The notes beneath the pieces are model-generated. The model saw only the letters and a program-made list of their open reading frames with translations. It made no database searches and was not told the origin of the DNA. A stretch of DNA of 64,000 bases from positions 62,001-126,000 of the forward strand of contig NZ_PIQX01000003.1 in assembly GCF_003049085.1 (NCBI RefSeq), read 5' to 3'. This document shows, piece after piece, positions 55,527-64,000 of the stretch; position 1 is the first letter of the stretch, and the number at the start of each line of letters is the position of its first letter. This stretch comes from Campylobacter concisus (lineage in GTDB: Bacteria > Campylobacterota > Campylobacteria > Campylobacterales > Campylobacteraceae). The translations under genes and the position numbers were made by a program.

Positions 55527-56390
55527 TTATTTGAGCTTTGTCTCAAAAAATGCACTAAGAAGCGAGTTTATGCCTTGCTTTGTAAATTTCTCCATTATCT
55601 TTTCGATCTGCGGTTTTTCTTGCCAAACTGGCTCATCTACGAGGCTCATTTTAGCTAGCTCGTTTTGAGCGTCTATGTAGCTGCCAAGGCTATCAATTAG
55701 CCCCATTTTTAGGGCATTATGAGCTAAAAAGACCCTTGCGTTTGCCCACTCGTCTTTTTTCTTGATGTCTAAATTTCTAGCCTCTGCCACGTTGCTCACA
55801 AAGAGCATATAAGCGTCATTTACGAGCCCTTGCAAGCTCTCACGCTCTTGCTTGCTCCAGCTCCTCATAAAGGTGCCAGCCTCTTTAAACTCGCCAGCCT
55901 TCACCACCTGCTCGCTCACGCCTAAATTTTTGGCTAAATTTTCGATGTTTGCCCCTTGCATGATGACACCAATGGAGCCTATGAAAGCGCCTGGGTTTGC
56001 AATGATAGTACCAGCATTTACGCCAGCGTAGTAGCTGCCACTTGCCATGTTGCCAGCTGCGTATGCGAGCACTTTTTTGCTCTCTTTTAGCCGCTTGACC
56101 GCCATGGCTAGCTCCACGCTAGGACTTAGCGCGCCGCCTGGGCTGTCGATGTAGAGTAGCACACCTTTGATGTTGCTATCAAGTCTTGCTTTTTCTAGCG
56201 CTTCTAAAATTTCGCTTGTATCCATTATCGTGCCGATGATGTCTATGCGGGCTAAATTTGGCTCTTTTATCTTGCCATCTGGCGCGAAAATAAAAAATAA
56301 GATGAGTAAAAATATGAGCGCCTTAAAGTAGTTATTGATAAATTTAAAAATTCCCAAAATCCCTCTAAAAATAAACCTTAAAATTTGCAA
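55527..56390 (-). CDS. sppA: Signal peptide peptidase SppA (short form)
   Basis: Serine protease that degrades cleaved signal peptides in the membrane. The 287 residues have one N-terminal membrane helix (about 22-41) and a single protease domain, about half of E. coli SppA. The nucleophile Ser is in NMASGSYYAG, and the general-base Lys in VVKAGEFKEAG. DSPGGALSPSVELA matches the ClpP-like fold. It starts 13 bases inside the amidohydrolase gene. Confidence 0.94.
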   Translation of the reverse strand: MQILRFIFRGILGIFKFINNYFKALIFLLILFFIFAPDGKIKEPNLARIDIIGTIMDTSEILEALEKARLDSNIKGVLLYIDSPGGALSPSVELAMAVKRLKESKKVLAYAAGNMASGSYYAGVNAGTIIANPGAFIGSIGVIMQGANIENLAKNLGVSEQVVKAGEFKEAGTFMRSWSKQERESLQGLVNDAYMLFVSNVAEARNLDIKKKDEWANARVFLAHNALKMGLIDSLGSYIDAQNELAKMSLVDEPVWQEKPQIEKIMEKFTKQGINSLLSAFFETKLK

Positions 56391-57595
56391 ATTTTGCCTC
56401 CGATATATAGTTTTTTAGCTTCGTTTGTATGAAGTATGAGCTGAAGTATTAGCTCGCTATCATCGCACTCTAGGTCGTTATATACGGCAAGATCAGCCGC
56501 GCGTCCAGCCCTTATCTCGCCGTTATTTGTCCTAAGTGCCTTTGCGCCCCCATGCGTTGCAGCGACAAAAAGCTTGGTGGCAAGCTCGTTTAGATCAAGG
56601 CTAGCGTGGGTAAATAGGGCGGCTCGTAGCTCATGCCAGAAATTTAGGCTGATATTTGAGCTAAGGCCGTCTGTGCCGATGTTTAGACTGACGTTATTTT
56701 TGAAAATTTCTTTTAAATTTAGCGTCTTTTTACCAAGTAGTCTGTTTGAAACGGCGCAGTGCGTCACGCTGTGGTGAGGCTTAAATTTAGCAAAATCACT
56801 CACATAAACGCAGTGCGTAAATAGAGTATTTATCTCACGAAACATCGCAAAGTAGCCCTGCGCGTCATACATCGGCTTTGGGTCTTGACTAAATCTTAAA
56901 AGATGCTTTTTAAAGCCACCACTGCCGTCCTCTAGCCACTGCTTTTCAGCCTTGCTCTCTAAAAAGTGCGTGCTTACAAGAAGACCATCCTTTTTAGCTA
57001 TCTCAAGGGCGGCTTTGGCTAGCTTTGGATGCACAGAGTAGGGCGAGTGCAGCGAGATAGCTGGAGTGAAATTTTGGCTTTTGTAGTCCTTTGTTTTTTC
57101 AAATTTAGCTAAGAAATTTTGCAAATTTTGCTGAGCCATCTGCTCATTTGAGCCTAAAATTTCACTAAAAAGCACGACTTTTAGCGGACTAGCGGCTAAA
57201 ATTTCAAGCTCCGAGCCAAAGCTAGATATCTCGCCAATGGCGCAAACTCCGCTTTTTAGCAGCGAATTTATAGCTTCATTCATTGCTTTTTTAGCGTCCA
57301 TTTTAGCTAGCTCGCCGCCTTTATCGACGATAGAGCCAAGCCATTTTATAAAGTCACCATATCTTAGCGTGCTAACGTTTGAGCTAAACTCCAAATGAAC
57401 GTGTGAGTTTATAAAAGCTGGGGCGATCACGCTCTCACCAAAGTCGCAAATTTTCGCCTCTTTAAATTTTTTTTGCGCCTCTTTTTCGCTTGTAATTTCT
57501 AAAATTTTATCACCCTCGATGACAACACAAGAATTTCTTAAAATTTTTGGATTTTCTCCGCCAGTGATGATCTTTTTTGCTTTTAAAATTTCCAT
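56378..57595 (-). CDS. Metal-dependent amidohydrolase, aminofutalosine deaminase-like
   Basis: A 405-residue TIM-barrel amidohydrolase. Metal ligands are visible: INSHVHLEFSS (HxH) near 64, STHFLESKAEKQW and FTHCVYVSDF for later His ligands, and NIGTDGLSSN for the Asp. C. jejuni homologues (Cj0067 by position) are commonly annotated as aminofutalosine deaminase (MqnX/MqnF-like) for menaquinone synthesis, or as a chlorohydrolase-type deaminase. Because the MTAN in this genome can hydrolyse the amino substrate directly, the true substrate remains open. It overlaps sppA by 13 bases. ATG is at 57595. Confidence 0.88.
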   Translation of the reverse strand: MEILKAKKIITGGENPKILRNSCVVIEGDKILEITSEKEAQKKFKEAKICDFGESVIAPAFINSHVHLEFSSNVSTLRYGDFIKWLGSIVDKGGELAKMDAKKAMNEAINSLLKSGVCAIGEISSFGSELEILAASPLKVVLFSEILGSNEQMAQQNLQNFLAKFEKTKDYKSQNFTPAISLHSPYSVHPKLAKAALEIAKKDGLLVSTHFLESKAEKQWLEDGSGGFKKHLLRFSQDPKPMYDAQGYFAMFREINTLFTHCVYVSDFAKFKPHHSVTHCAVSNRLLGKKTLNLKEIFKNNVSLNIGTDGLSSNISLNFWHELRAALFTHASLDLNELATKLFVAATHGGAKALRTNNGEIRAGRAADLAVYNDLECDDSELILQLILHTNEAKKLYIGGKICKF

Positions 57596-57645
57596 TTCTA
57601 GCCTTAAATTTTTGTTATTGTAGCGAAAATTTAGGAACGAAAATG

Positions 57646-57651
57646 TATAAT
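57646..57651 (+). promoter_or_regulatory. Probable -10 box for aroQ
   Basis: TATAAT 28 bases before the aroQ ATG, followed by an AGGAG site. It lies in the divergent gap upstream of the amidohydrolase. Confidence 0.5.
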
Positions 57652-57679
57652 TTGGGCTATTTAATCAAAAAGGAGTGAC

Positions 57680-58159
57680 ATGGATAAGAAGCTAAAAATA
57701 ATGGTTATCCAAGGCCCAAATATCAACATGCTTGGCGCTAGAGAGCCAGGAATTTACGGCGTTATGAAGATGGAGGATATCCACTCTCAAATGAAGATCG
57801 TTGCCGATCAAAATGACGTTGAGATCGAGTTTTTTCAAAGCAACCTTGAGGGCGAGCTAGTCGATAAGATCCAAGAGTGCTTGGGCGATGCTGACGGCAT
57901 CATCATAAACCCAGCTGCCTACACTCACACTTCTATTGCTATCCGTGACGCGCTAAGTGCGGTTGCGCTGCCAGTTATCGAGGTGCATATCAGCAACGTT
58001 TATAGAAGAGAAGAGTTCCGCCACAAAAGCCTCATCGCACCAGTTGCAGCAGGCCAGATCGTGGGCTTTGGACCAGTTGGCTATCATTTAGCGATGATAG
58101 GCATGCTTCAAATTTTTGAGCAAATCAAAGCAGTAAGAGCAAATCAAAACGCACAATGA
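57680..58159 (+). CDS. aroQ: 3-dehydroquinate dehydratase, type II
   Basis: Third step of the shikimate pathway. The 159 residues match the dodecameric type II enzyme: [17 protein letters not shown] at the start with catalytic Arg and Tyr, [30 protein letters not shown] with catalytic His, and [17 protein letters not shown]. An AGGAG site lies upstream. It overlaps the peptidase gene by 4 bases. Confidence 0.97.
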   Translation: MDKKLKIMVIQGPNINMLGAREPGIYGVMKMEDIHSQMKIVADQNDVEIEFFQSNLEGELVDKIQECLGDADGIIINPAAYTHTSIAIRDALSAVALPVIEVHISNVYRREEFRHKSLIAPVAAGQIVGFGPVGYHLAMIGMLQIFEQIKAVRANQNAQ

Positions 58160-59181
58160 ATTTCATCTTAAAGGACGAAAACGCCGTATTTTACGAGTGC
58201 GGCTACAGCTGTGACAATGAGTTTTTGCTATGCCTTGACGGCGTGAAATACTTTTTTACGGATGCGAGGTATTATTTCGAGGCAAAAAGCTGCGTAAATG
58301 CAGGCGTGGTCGTTCTTTTGGCACAGAGAAATTTAATAAACGAGGTTAGGGCATTTTTAAGAAAGATGAAGCCAAGTAGCCTCGTTTTTAACCCTGATGA
58401 GCTAAGCTTAAGCGAGTTTAACGCGCTTAGTAAGGGTTTTAAGATAAATTTCAAACCAAAGGCAAATTTCTCTAGGATAAAGAGAATTTGCAAAAGCGAA
58501 GATGAGATAAAAATTTTAAAAAAGGCTAGCGAATTTGGAGCAAAATGCTTTGACGAATTTGCTAAATTTGTGCGTGAAAATGGCGAAGGGATGAGCGAAA
58601 AAGAGCTTCATTTCAACGCCTCGCTCATCTTTAGGCAAAAAAATGAGCTAGGTCTTAGCTTTGATCCTATCGTGGCGATAAACGAAAATGCCGCAAAGGC
58701 GCATGCGCTGCCTGGGGATAAAATTTTAAAAAATGGCGATTTGCTGCTACTTGATGCTGGGGTTAAATTTAAACGCTACTGCTCTGATCGCACTAGAACT
58801 GCTTGCTTTGATGAAAATTTTAACTTCTCAAAGGAGCAAAAATTTAAAAACGCCAAGATGCAAGAAATTTACGAGATCGTAAAAGAGGCTCAGGCTGCTG
58901 CGATAAAGGTTGCTAGAGCTGGCGTTAGGGCGTGTGAGATAGACCTTGCAGCAAGAAGCGTGATAGCAAAGGCTGGATATGAAAAGGTCTTTTTTCACTC
59001 GACAGGACATGGCGTGGGTGTCGATATACATGAGCTTCCAGTCATCTCAGCAAGGAGCGAAATGCTCATAAAAGAGGGCATGGTCTTTAGTGTGGAGCCT
59101 GGAATTTATCTAGAAAATGAATTTGGCGTGCGTATCGAAGACGTAGTGGTCGCAAGAGAAGGTGGGTGCGAAATTTTATGA
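58156..59181 (+). CDS. M24-family aminopeptidase (Xaa-Pro type)
   Basis: A 341-residue dinuclear-metal peptidase that likely removes residues before proline. The N-terminal creatinase-like domain covers 1-115. The catalytic pita-bread domain has the ligands [16 protein letters not shown] (two Asp), the His in [12 protein letters not shown], then [18 protein letters not shown] (two Glu). It is shorter than E. coli PepP/PepQ, as in relatives. It overlaps aroQ by 4 bases and folK by 16. Confidence 0.93.
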   Translation: MNFILKDENAVFYECGYSCDNEFLLCLDGVKYFFTDARYYFEAKSCVNAGVVVLLAQRNLINEVRAFLRKMKPSSLVFNPDELSLSEFNALSKGFKINFKPKANFSRIKRICKSEDEIKILKKASEFGAKCFDEFAKFVRENGEGMSEKELHFNASLIFRQKNELGLSFDPIVAINENAAKAHALPGDKILKNGDLLLLDAGVKFKRYCSDRTRTACFDENFNFSKEQKFKNAKMQEIYEIVKEAQAAAIKVARAGVRACEIDLAARSVIAKAGYEKVFFHSTGHGVGVDIHELPVISARSEMLIKEGMVFSVEPGIYLENEFGVRIEDVVVAREGGCEIL

Positions 59182-59654
59182 GGCTAGCTGGAGCAAGAAA
59201 GATCGTAAAAAGCCGTTTTTGCCCTAGTTTTTTTCAAAAAAGAGATGAGTTTAAGTATGAGGCGCTAGTTGGCATGGGTGGCAACATCGGTGATAGCGCA
59301 AAGAGGTTTGATAAATTTATAAGAGCAGTTAGTGAAGATAGGCGTTTTCACGTAGTTGAAGTCTCGCCGATCCTTATAAATGCTGCGTTTGGCTATGAAG
59401 CGCAGGATGACTTTAGTAACGCTGTTATAAATTTACAAACATCTATGAGCCCTCGGGATTTGCTAAAAATTTTGAGGCACTATGAGAGTAAATTTAAGCG
59501 CGTGAGGACGTTTAAAAATGCGCCACGTACGCTTGATCTAGATATTTTGTATTTTAGTAAAAAAGTCTATAAGACGCCGCGCCTTATCGTCCCGCACCCA
59601 GGAGCTGATAAGAGGCTTAGCGTGATCGTGCCACTAGGGCTTATGAGAGGTTAA
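59166..59654 (+). CDS. folK: HPPK (2-amino-4-hydroxy-6-hydroxymethyl-dihydropteridine pyrophosphokinase)
   Basis: Transfers pyrophosphate to the pterin in folate synthesis. The 162 residues contain the family motif GMGGNIGDSAKRFDKF, and the PROSITE-type KRVRTFKNAPRTLDLDILYF. About 35 N-terminal residues ([23 protein letters not shown]) precede the usual family start and overlap the peptidase gene, so this extension may be real in the genus or the true start may be later. flhF follows after 10 bases. Confidence 0.92.
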   Translation: MRNFMRLAGARKIVKSRFCPSFFQKRDEFKYEALVGMGGNIGDSAKRFDKFIRAVSEDRRFHVVEVSPILINAAFGYEAQDDFSNAVINLQTSMSPRDLLKILRHYESKFKRVRTFKNAPRTLDLDILYFSKKVYKTPRLIVPHPGADKRLSVIVPLGLMRG

Positions 59655-59664
59655 AAGGATATAA

Positions 59665-61032
59665 ATGGCTACAAAATTTCATACTTTTACAGGCGAGAGC
59701 ACCATTGAGGCTTTGAAAAAGGCTCAAGAAACGTGCGGCGAAAAGGCCATATTAGTTACTACAAAACAAATTCAAGCCAAAACGATAAATAAAAAACCGC
59801 TTTATGAAATTTTAGTAAGCGTCGAAGAGGACGACGTGAAGCAGCCTCTAAAACCAAATACAAAAGCCATAAATTACGAAAATGCCTATTCTAAATTTAA
59901 TAAAAACTATGAACCTGCTAAGCCAAAATTTGAGATAAAAGAAGAACCGGCTAAATTTGAAGCAAAGACGGCATCGCCAGAGCCTTACGATCCAAACGAG
60001 AGCGTGCTTTTAAATATCTCAGCTGCTGCAAAAGAGATAAGCACGATCGCAAATGTAAATATCGATGACGTCAAAGATAAAGAGTCAAGCATACCAAGCG
60101 GCATGAATAAAAAAATAGACGATGTGGCAAAGCAAGTAAGCGTGCTAAGCGAGAAAATAGGGCTCATAACTGACATGATCTGGGACGAGAAAGCCCCAAA
60201 TCGCAATAATCTTTTGATCCCACCTGAGTTTGCTAGCATCTATAAACTCGCAAAACAAAGCGGTATGAAAGATGAGCATTTAGAGGCTATCATGCAAACG
60301 ACGCTTGAAAATTTGCCAGTTTCGATGAAGAGCAATCCAACCGCAGTAAAAAGATATTTCTACTCGCTTTTGCGAAATATGCTACCTTGTAGAAAAGAGC
60401 CGAGCGATAAAAAACAGCGTATTATGATGCTAGTTGGCCCAACTGGAGTTGGTAAGACTACGACTCTTGCAAAGCTAGCTGCTCGTTTTGCTTACGGCAA
60501 TGAAAAACGCTATAAAACAGGTATCATCACGCTTGATACATATCGTATTGGAGCGGTTGAGCAGTTATTTCAATACGCTAAAATGATGAAGCTACCTATT
60601 CTAGATGTTATCGAGATAGATGACTTTCAAAATGCTATAAAGCAGCTTAATTATTGTGATGTGATACTTATTGATACGACTGGAAATTCTCAGTATGATA
60701 AAGAAAAGCTTGAAAGGCTTGATAAATTTTTAAAGCATAGCGGTGCAAAGATAGATGTAAATTTAGTCCTATCAGCTGGCTCAAAGGTTGAAGATCTAAT
60801 AGAAATTTATAATGGGTTTTCATTTTTGGATATTGACACGCTGATAATCACCAAATTTGATGAGACAAAAATTTTTGGTAACGTCTTTTCGCTGATATAT
60901 GAGACAAACACGCCGGTTAGCTACTTTAGCGTGGGCCAAGAGGTGCCTGATGATCTTGTGGAGGCAAAGAGCGAATTTTTAGTAGAGTGCGTGTTTGACG
61001 GCTTTACAAAGCAAAAGGCTAGCGATGAATAA
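59665..61032 (+). CDS. flhF: Flagellar biosynthesis GTPase FlhF
   Basis: SRP-type GTPase that sets the position and number of polar flagella and is required for flagellar gene expression in Campylobacter. Of 455 residues, the N-terminal basic region includes FTGESTIEALKKAQETCGEKA. The NG domain follows: P-loop GPTGVGKTTTLAKLAARF near 255, LDTYRIGAVEQLFQYA, LIDTTGNSQYD and ITKFDETK. The stop lies 8 bases inside flhG. Confidence 0.96.
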   Translation: MATKFHTFTGESTIEALKKAQETCGEKAILVTTKQIQAKTINKKPLYEILVSVEEDDVKQPLKPNTKAINYENAYSKFNKNYEPAKPKFEIKEEPAKFEAKTASPEPYDPNESVLLNISAAAKEISTIANVNIDDVKDKESSIPSGMNKKIDDVAKQVSVLSEKIGLITDMIWDEKAPNRNNLLIPPEFASIYKLAKQSGMKDEHLEAIMQTTLENLPVSMKSNPTAVKRYFYSLLRNMLPCRKEPSDKKQRIMMLVGPTGVGKTTTLAKLAARFAYGNEKRYKTGIITLDTYRIGAVEQLFQYAKMMKLPILDVIEIDDFQNAIKQLNYCDVILIDTTGNSQYDKEKLERLDKFLKHSGAKIDVNLVLSAGSKVEDLIEIYNGFSFLDIDTLIITKFDETKIFGNVFSLIYETNTPVSYFSVGQEVPDDLVEAKSEFLVECVFDGFTKQKASDE

Positions 61033-61891
61033 TCAAGCGCAAAAATTACAAAATTTAGTCCAGTCTCAAAGCAAGAGCAAAAATACGCATTTTATTGCGA
61101 TAACTAGCGGCAAAGGCGGTGTTGGTAAGAGTACGATAAGTGCAAATTTAGCAAATGTTTTATCAAAAAATGGCTACAAAGTAGGACTATTTGACGCTGA
61201 TATCGGCCTTGCAAACCTTGATGTCATCCTAAATGTAAAAATGGGTAAAAATTTACTTCACGTGCTAAAAGGCGAGTGCAGCCTAAAAGACATCTTGATA
61301 CCTATAAATAAAAATTTGATCCTCATTCCTGGTGAAAGCGGTGATGAAATTTTAAAATTTAACAATCAATTTTTATTTGAGAGGTTTTTAGACGAGGCGA
61401 GCGAGCTTGATGAGCTTGATTTTTTGATCATCGATACTGGAGCTGGCATAGGCGGTAGCACGCAGCTATTTTTAGAGGCAGCTGATGAGGTCGTGGTGGT
61501 GACTGTGCCTGATCCTGCAGCGATAACCGATGCATACGCTGTCATAAAGATCGTTTCAAGGTTTAAAAATAGTGAGCTTTTGCTTTTAAATATGGTAAAA
61601 AATGAGGCAGAAGCGACTAGAATTTATGAAAATATCAAACGCGTTGCTAATGCAAATATCGGGCCTAGCTTAAATTTAGAGCTTATAGGATTTGTGGCTT
61701 CTGATAAGAATGTTTCAAGAAGTATAAAACAACGAACGCTTTTTACAGACGACGCTGCTTATTCTGAGCCTAGCGCTCAGATAAAACAGATAGCTTCGAA
61801 TTTACTTTATAGGTTGGAACGAAAAGTGCTTAACGATGAGCAAAGTAGGAGCTTTGGGGGCTTCTTTAAGCGTTTGATAGAACAATTTTGA
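61025..61891 (+). CDS. flhG: FlhG (YlxH) flagellar number regulator, MinD-like ATPase
   Basis: MinD/ParA-type ATPase that limits polar flagellum number, acting on FlhF. The start ATG 61025 has AAAGG upstream; the frame extends further up but that part only overlaps flhF. The 288 residues have the deviant Walker A SGKGGVGKSTISANLAN near 21-37, DADIGLANLDVILN and IIDTGAGIG. A C-terminal FF-rich end (FGGFFKRLIEQF) may bind the membrane. Confidence 0.96.
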   Translation: MNNQAQKLQNLVQSQSKSKNTHFIAITSGKGGVGKSTISANLANVLSKNGYKVGLFDADIGLANLDVILNVKMGKNLLHVLKGECSLKDILIPINKNLILIPGESGDEILKFNNQFLFERFLDEASELDELDFLIIDTGAGIGGSTQLFLEAADEVVVVTVPDPAAITDAYAVIKIVSRFKNSELLLLNMVKNEAEATRIYENIKRVANANIGPSLNLELIGFVASDKNVSRSIKQRTLFTDDAAYSEPSAQIKQIASNLLYRLERKVLNDEQSRSFGGFFKRLIEQF

Positions 61892-61904
61892 TGGAGATTG
61901 AGCT

Positions 61905-62249
61905 TTGCGTGCAGAAAATTTTATAGCATTTTTTACGGTTTGTGGTTTTTTTGTAGGTATAGTTTTTACCTTGCTAAAGGTGAGTGAGCCTATCGAAATG
62001 CTTGTTTATACACTAGTTATTACTTTATTTTTTTATCTTATAATTCATATTGTTATCATGAACTACATCGATGTGAAAAGGGCTTTAACTAAAATTTTTG
62101 ACAAACAAAAACACGAAGAGATCGCAGACTATCTCATCTCTGAGCTAAATACTAGAGAAAAGCGTATGGAAAATATTATGGTAAAAATGACTGCTGAAAA
62201 TTTTGATTCTGGTAAACGAAATGCACGAGTTAAAGCAAAAGCAGCTTAA
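61905..62249 (+). CDS. Small membrane protein between flhG and fliA
   Basis: A 114-residue protein from TTG 61905 with GGAG upstream. Two hydrophobic helices (about 6-24 and 32-54) precede a soluble, charged helical tail with KIFDKQKHEEIADYLISEL. I recall a membrane protein at this place in C. jejuni (Cj0062c), but no function. The fliA start lies 29 bases before its stop. A role in flagellar assembly is suggested only by position. Confidence 0.85.
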   Translation: MRAENFIAFFTVCGFFVGIVFTLLKVSEPIEMLVYTLVITLFFYLIIHIVIMNYIDVKRALTKIFDKQKHEEIADYLISELNTREKRMENIMVKMTAENFDSGKRNARVKAKAA

Positions 62250-62925
62250 CGCTTATAAAAACACGATAAAAAAAGAACAAGACGAGATTGTCTTAAAATA
62301 CATGCCAGCACTGCGTGCAATGGCGTTTAGACTTAAAGAGAGGTTGCCATCAAGTATAGATACAAATGACCTAATAAGCATTGGTGTTGAAGAGATGATA
62401 AAACTTAGTAGGAAGTATGACAAGGAGCAAAATGACTCTTTTTGGGGTTATGGCAAAAAGAGAATTTATGGCTCTATGCTTGATTATCTAAGGACGCTTG
62501 ATGTTGTTAGCAGAAGCGATAGAAAGCTGGTAAAGAGCATAAATAGCGAGATAGATAACTACTTTAATGAATTTGAAGAAGAGCCAAGCGATGAGTATTT
62601 GGCCGAAAAGCTTAATGAAGATATTGAGAAGATAAGAGAGGCAAGAGGCGTTAGCGGTATTATCACTATTTTGCCAATAGATGAGCAAATGGAGCTAATT
62701 GGTCAAAATGATGTCGAGAAAAGCATTGAGAGAGAGGATCTTATTTTAAAAATAGAAGAAGCTTTAAAAGATTTTGACGAAAGAGATCAGATGTTGGTTC
62801 AGCTTTATTATTATGAAGAGCTAAATTTAAAAGAGATAAGCCAGATCATGAATATCAGCGAGAGTAGAATTTCACAAATTCATAAACGTTTGCTTGATCG
62901 TATCAGGCGTAGCTTGGGGGTTTAA
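62221..62925 (+). CDS. fliA: Flagellar sigma factor FliA (sigma-28)
   Basis: Sigma-28, which transcribes late flagellin genes. The 234 residues run from ATG 62221; an in-frame TTG 18 bases upstream is unlikely. Region 2 has VLKYMPALRAMAFRLKERLP and FWGYGKKRIYGSMLDYLRTLD. Region 4 ends with LNLKEISQIMNISESRISQIHKRL, the -35-binding helix-turn-helix. It overlaps the small membrane gene by 29 bases and its stop shares a base with fliM. Confidence 0.96.
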   Translation: MHELKQKQLNAYKNTIKKEQDEIVLKYMPALRAMAFRLKERLPSSIDTNDLISIGVEEMIKLSRKYDKEQNDSFWGYGKKRIYGSMLDYLRTLDVVSRSDRKLVKSINSEIDNYFNEFEEEPSDEYLAEKLNEDIEKIREARGVSGIITILPIDEQMELIGQNDVEKSIEREDLILKIEEALKDFDERDQMLVQLYYYEELNLKEISQIMNISESRISQIHKRLLDRIRRSLGV

Positions 62926-64000
62926 TGGCTGATATTTTAAGTCAAGAAGAGATAGACGCGCTACTTGAAGTTGTTGATGAAGACGGCGATACGAGTAATA
63001 TCGAGGTCGAAGAGAGATCGCAAGGCGAACAAAAACAGATTATTATTTATGATTTTAAGCGTCCAAACCGCGTTAGTAAAGAGCAACTCCGTGCGATAAA
63101 AGGCATTCATGATAAGCTTGCTAGAAATTTGGCTAGTCAAATTTCTAGTGTTATGAGAAGTATTGTCGAGATCAGACTTCACAGTGTTGATCAAATGACT
63201 TATGGCGAATTTTTGATGAGTTTGCCAAGTCCAACTAGTTTCAACGTCTTTTCTATAAAGCCGCTTGATGGAAACTGTGTTTTGGAGATAAATCCAAGTA
63301 TTGCTTTTCCAATGATAGATCGTTTGCTTGGCGGAACTGGTGAAAATTTTGAGGCAAATAGAGAGCTAACCGACATTGAAGTAAATTTGCTTGATGCGGT
63401 GCTTAGAATGATCATGCAGCGTCTAAAAGAGAGCTGGTCGATGATAACTGATATGTATCCAAATGTGGAAGCCAAAGAGAGTAGCCCAAATGTCGTACAG
63501 ATCGTCTCTCAAAATGAGATCGTCATCATGGTCGTTATGGAAATCATAGTTGGTGGCTCAAGCGGTATGATAAATTTATGCTATCCAGTCATCTATCTTG
63601 AACCGATACTCTCACGCCTTGCAAACAGGGACATTATGCTTGGTGAAACGAGTGCAAAAAAAAGTAGAAACAAAGAGCTAAAAACACTTATCGGACGAGC
63701 AGAAATTTTATATGAAGCCATACTTGGCAAATCGATCATCAGCGTAAATGAGTTTTTAAATTTAAAAGAAGGCGATATTTTAAGGCTTGATAGAGGAGCT
63801 GATGATAAGGCGATCGTTTGTATCGATAAAAAAGAAGTTTTCTTAGCTGAAGTTGGGCTTCATAGATTTAGAAAATCTATAAGGATTGAGCAGTTAATAC
63901 GCTCTGATAAAGATGAAATCAAAAATATCTTAGAAAAATACGAAGAAGAGCGAAAAGCAAAGCTAATGGCGTATGAAGCTAATGAGCGCAAAATGGAAGA
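62925..64000 (+). CDS. fliM: Flagellar motor switch protein FliM (partial, runs past end)
   Basis: C-ring protein that receives CheY-P and changes rotation direction. The first 358 residues are in the window and there is no stop. The N-terminal CheY-binding motif LSQEEIDALLEVVD is at 4-17. The middle domain includes RNLASQISSVMRSIVEIRL, GSSGMINLCYPVIYLEPIL and LGGTGENFE. The SpoA C-terminal region follows. It overlaps fliA by one base; fliY would be expected next. Confidence 0.97.
   Translation, partial: MADILSQEEIDALLEVVDEDGDTSNIEVEERSQGEQKQIIIYDFKRPNRVSKEQLRAIKGIHDKLARNLASQISSVMRSIVEIRLHSVDQMTYGEFLMSLPSPTSFNVFSIKPLDGNCVLEINPSIAFPMIDRLLGGTGENFEANRELTDIEVNLLDAVLRMIMQRLKESWSMITDMYPNVEAKESSPNVVQIVSQNEIVIMVVMEIIVGGSSGMINLCYPVIYLEPILSRLANRDIMLGETSAKKSRNKELKTLIGRAEILYEAILGKSIISVNEFLNLKEGDILRLDRGADDKAIVCIDKKEVFLAEVGLHRFRKSIRIEQLIRSDKDEIKNILEKYEEERKAKLMAYEANERKME

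Overview
The window looks like about 64 kb of chromosome from a Campylobacter of the C. concisus/curvus/showae type. Evidence: an AT-rich genome with AAA/TTA-rich codon use, short T-rich promoters with TATAAT-like -10 boxes, overlapping genes, and gene orders I recall from C. jejuni. These orders are slyD-fabD-pfs, dksA-rlmH-accD-bamA-tyrA-M23-lpxC-tsaB-thrB-ylxR-infB-rbfA-rimP, pheS-pheT-aroA-ispH-rpsA-serA, aroQ-amidohydrolase-sppA, and flhF-flhG-fliA-fliM. The species is an inference. No insertion sequence, prophage, CRISPR array or rRNA operon was seen; nearly everything is core chromosome.

Layout. 1-3245 (+): the end of a TPR gene (CpoB/YbgF-like), then slyD, fabD, the MTA/SAH nucleosidase and a TtcA-like PP-loop ATPase. 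3517-10183 (-): recO, dusB, a membrane protein, a DksA-like zinc protein, rlmH, accD and bamA. 10273-21791 (+): tyrA, an M23 peptidase, lpxC, tsaB, thrB, the translation cluster ylxR-infB-rbfA-rimP, fhs, a lipoprotein and ribD. 21788-23138 (-): a ferritin-like/VIT iron transporter, tRNA-Leu(GAG) and atpE. 23344-32871 (+): three tandem SNF-family Na+ symporters, a two-gene TRAP transporter membrane module, pycB and pckA. 33225-35805 (-): dctA, a cyclophilin and yebC. 35957-39433 (+): a GNAT acetyltransferase, copZ, copA and an unknown helical protein. 39436-39825 (-): an unknown coiled-coil protein. 40031-42560 (+): argH and a soluble CZB-domain chemoreceptor. 42606-42959 (-): a HIT protein. 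43078-52899 (+): pheST, aroA, ispH, rpsA, an unknown membrane-anchored protein, serA and efp. 53242-53499 (-): a SelW-like selenoprotein with an in-frame UGA. 53584-55478 (+): a DJ-1 family protein, an RRM protein and a GluQ-RS-like protein. 55527-57595 (-): sppA and an amidohydrolase. 57680-64000 (+): aroQ, an M24 peptidase, folK, flhF, flhG, a small membrane protein, fliA and fliM, which runs off the end.

How the genes fit together. The carbon segment fits asaccharolytic life: amino-acid and dicarboxylate importers (SNF x3, TRAP, DctA) sit around the two anaplerotic/gluconeogenic enzymes PycB and PckA. The flagellar segment holds the switches that control flagellar number and class (FlhF, FlhG, FliA) plus the C-ring protein FliM. 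The rest is mainly translation, envelope biogenesis and amino-acid synthesis.

The observations most worth a second look are these. (1) The UGA-containing SelW-like gene, which ordinary ORF calling misses. (2) A terminator-like hairpin just upstream of the RRM-protein start. (3) A TtcA-like protein missing one of the family's Fe-S cysteines. (4) tsaB, whose conserved N-terminus needs a non-canonical start overlapping the lpxC stop. (5) A GNAT gene with a -10 box so close to the ATG that its mRNA may be leaderless. I did not find a convincing large undescribed system.
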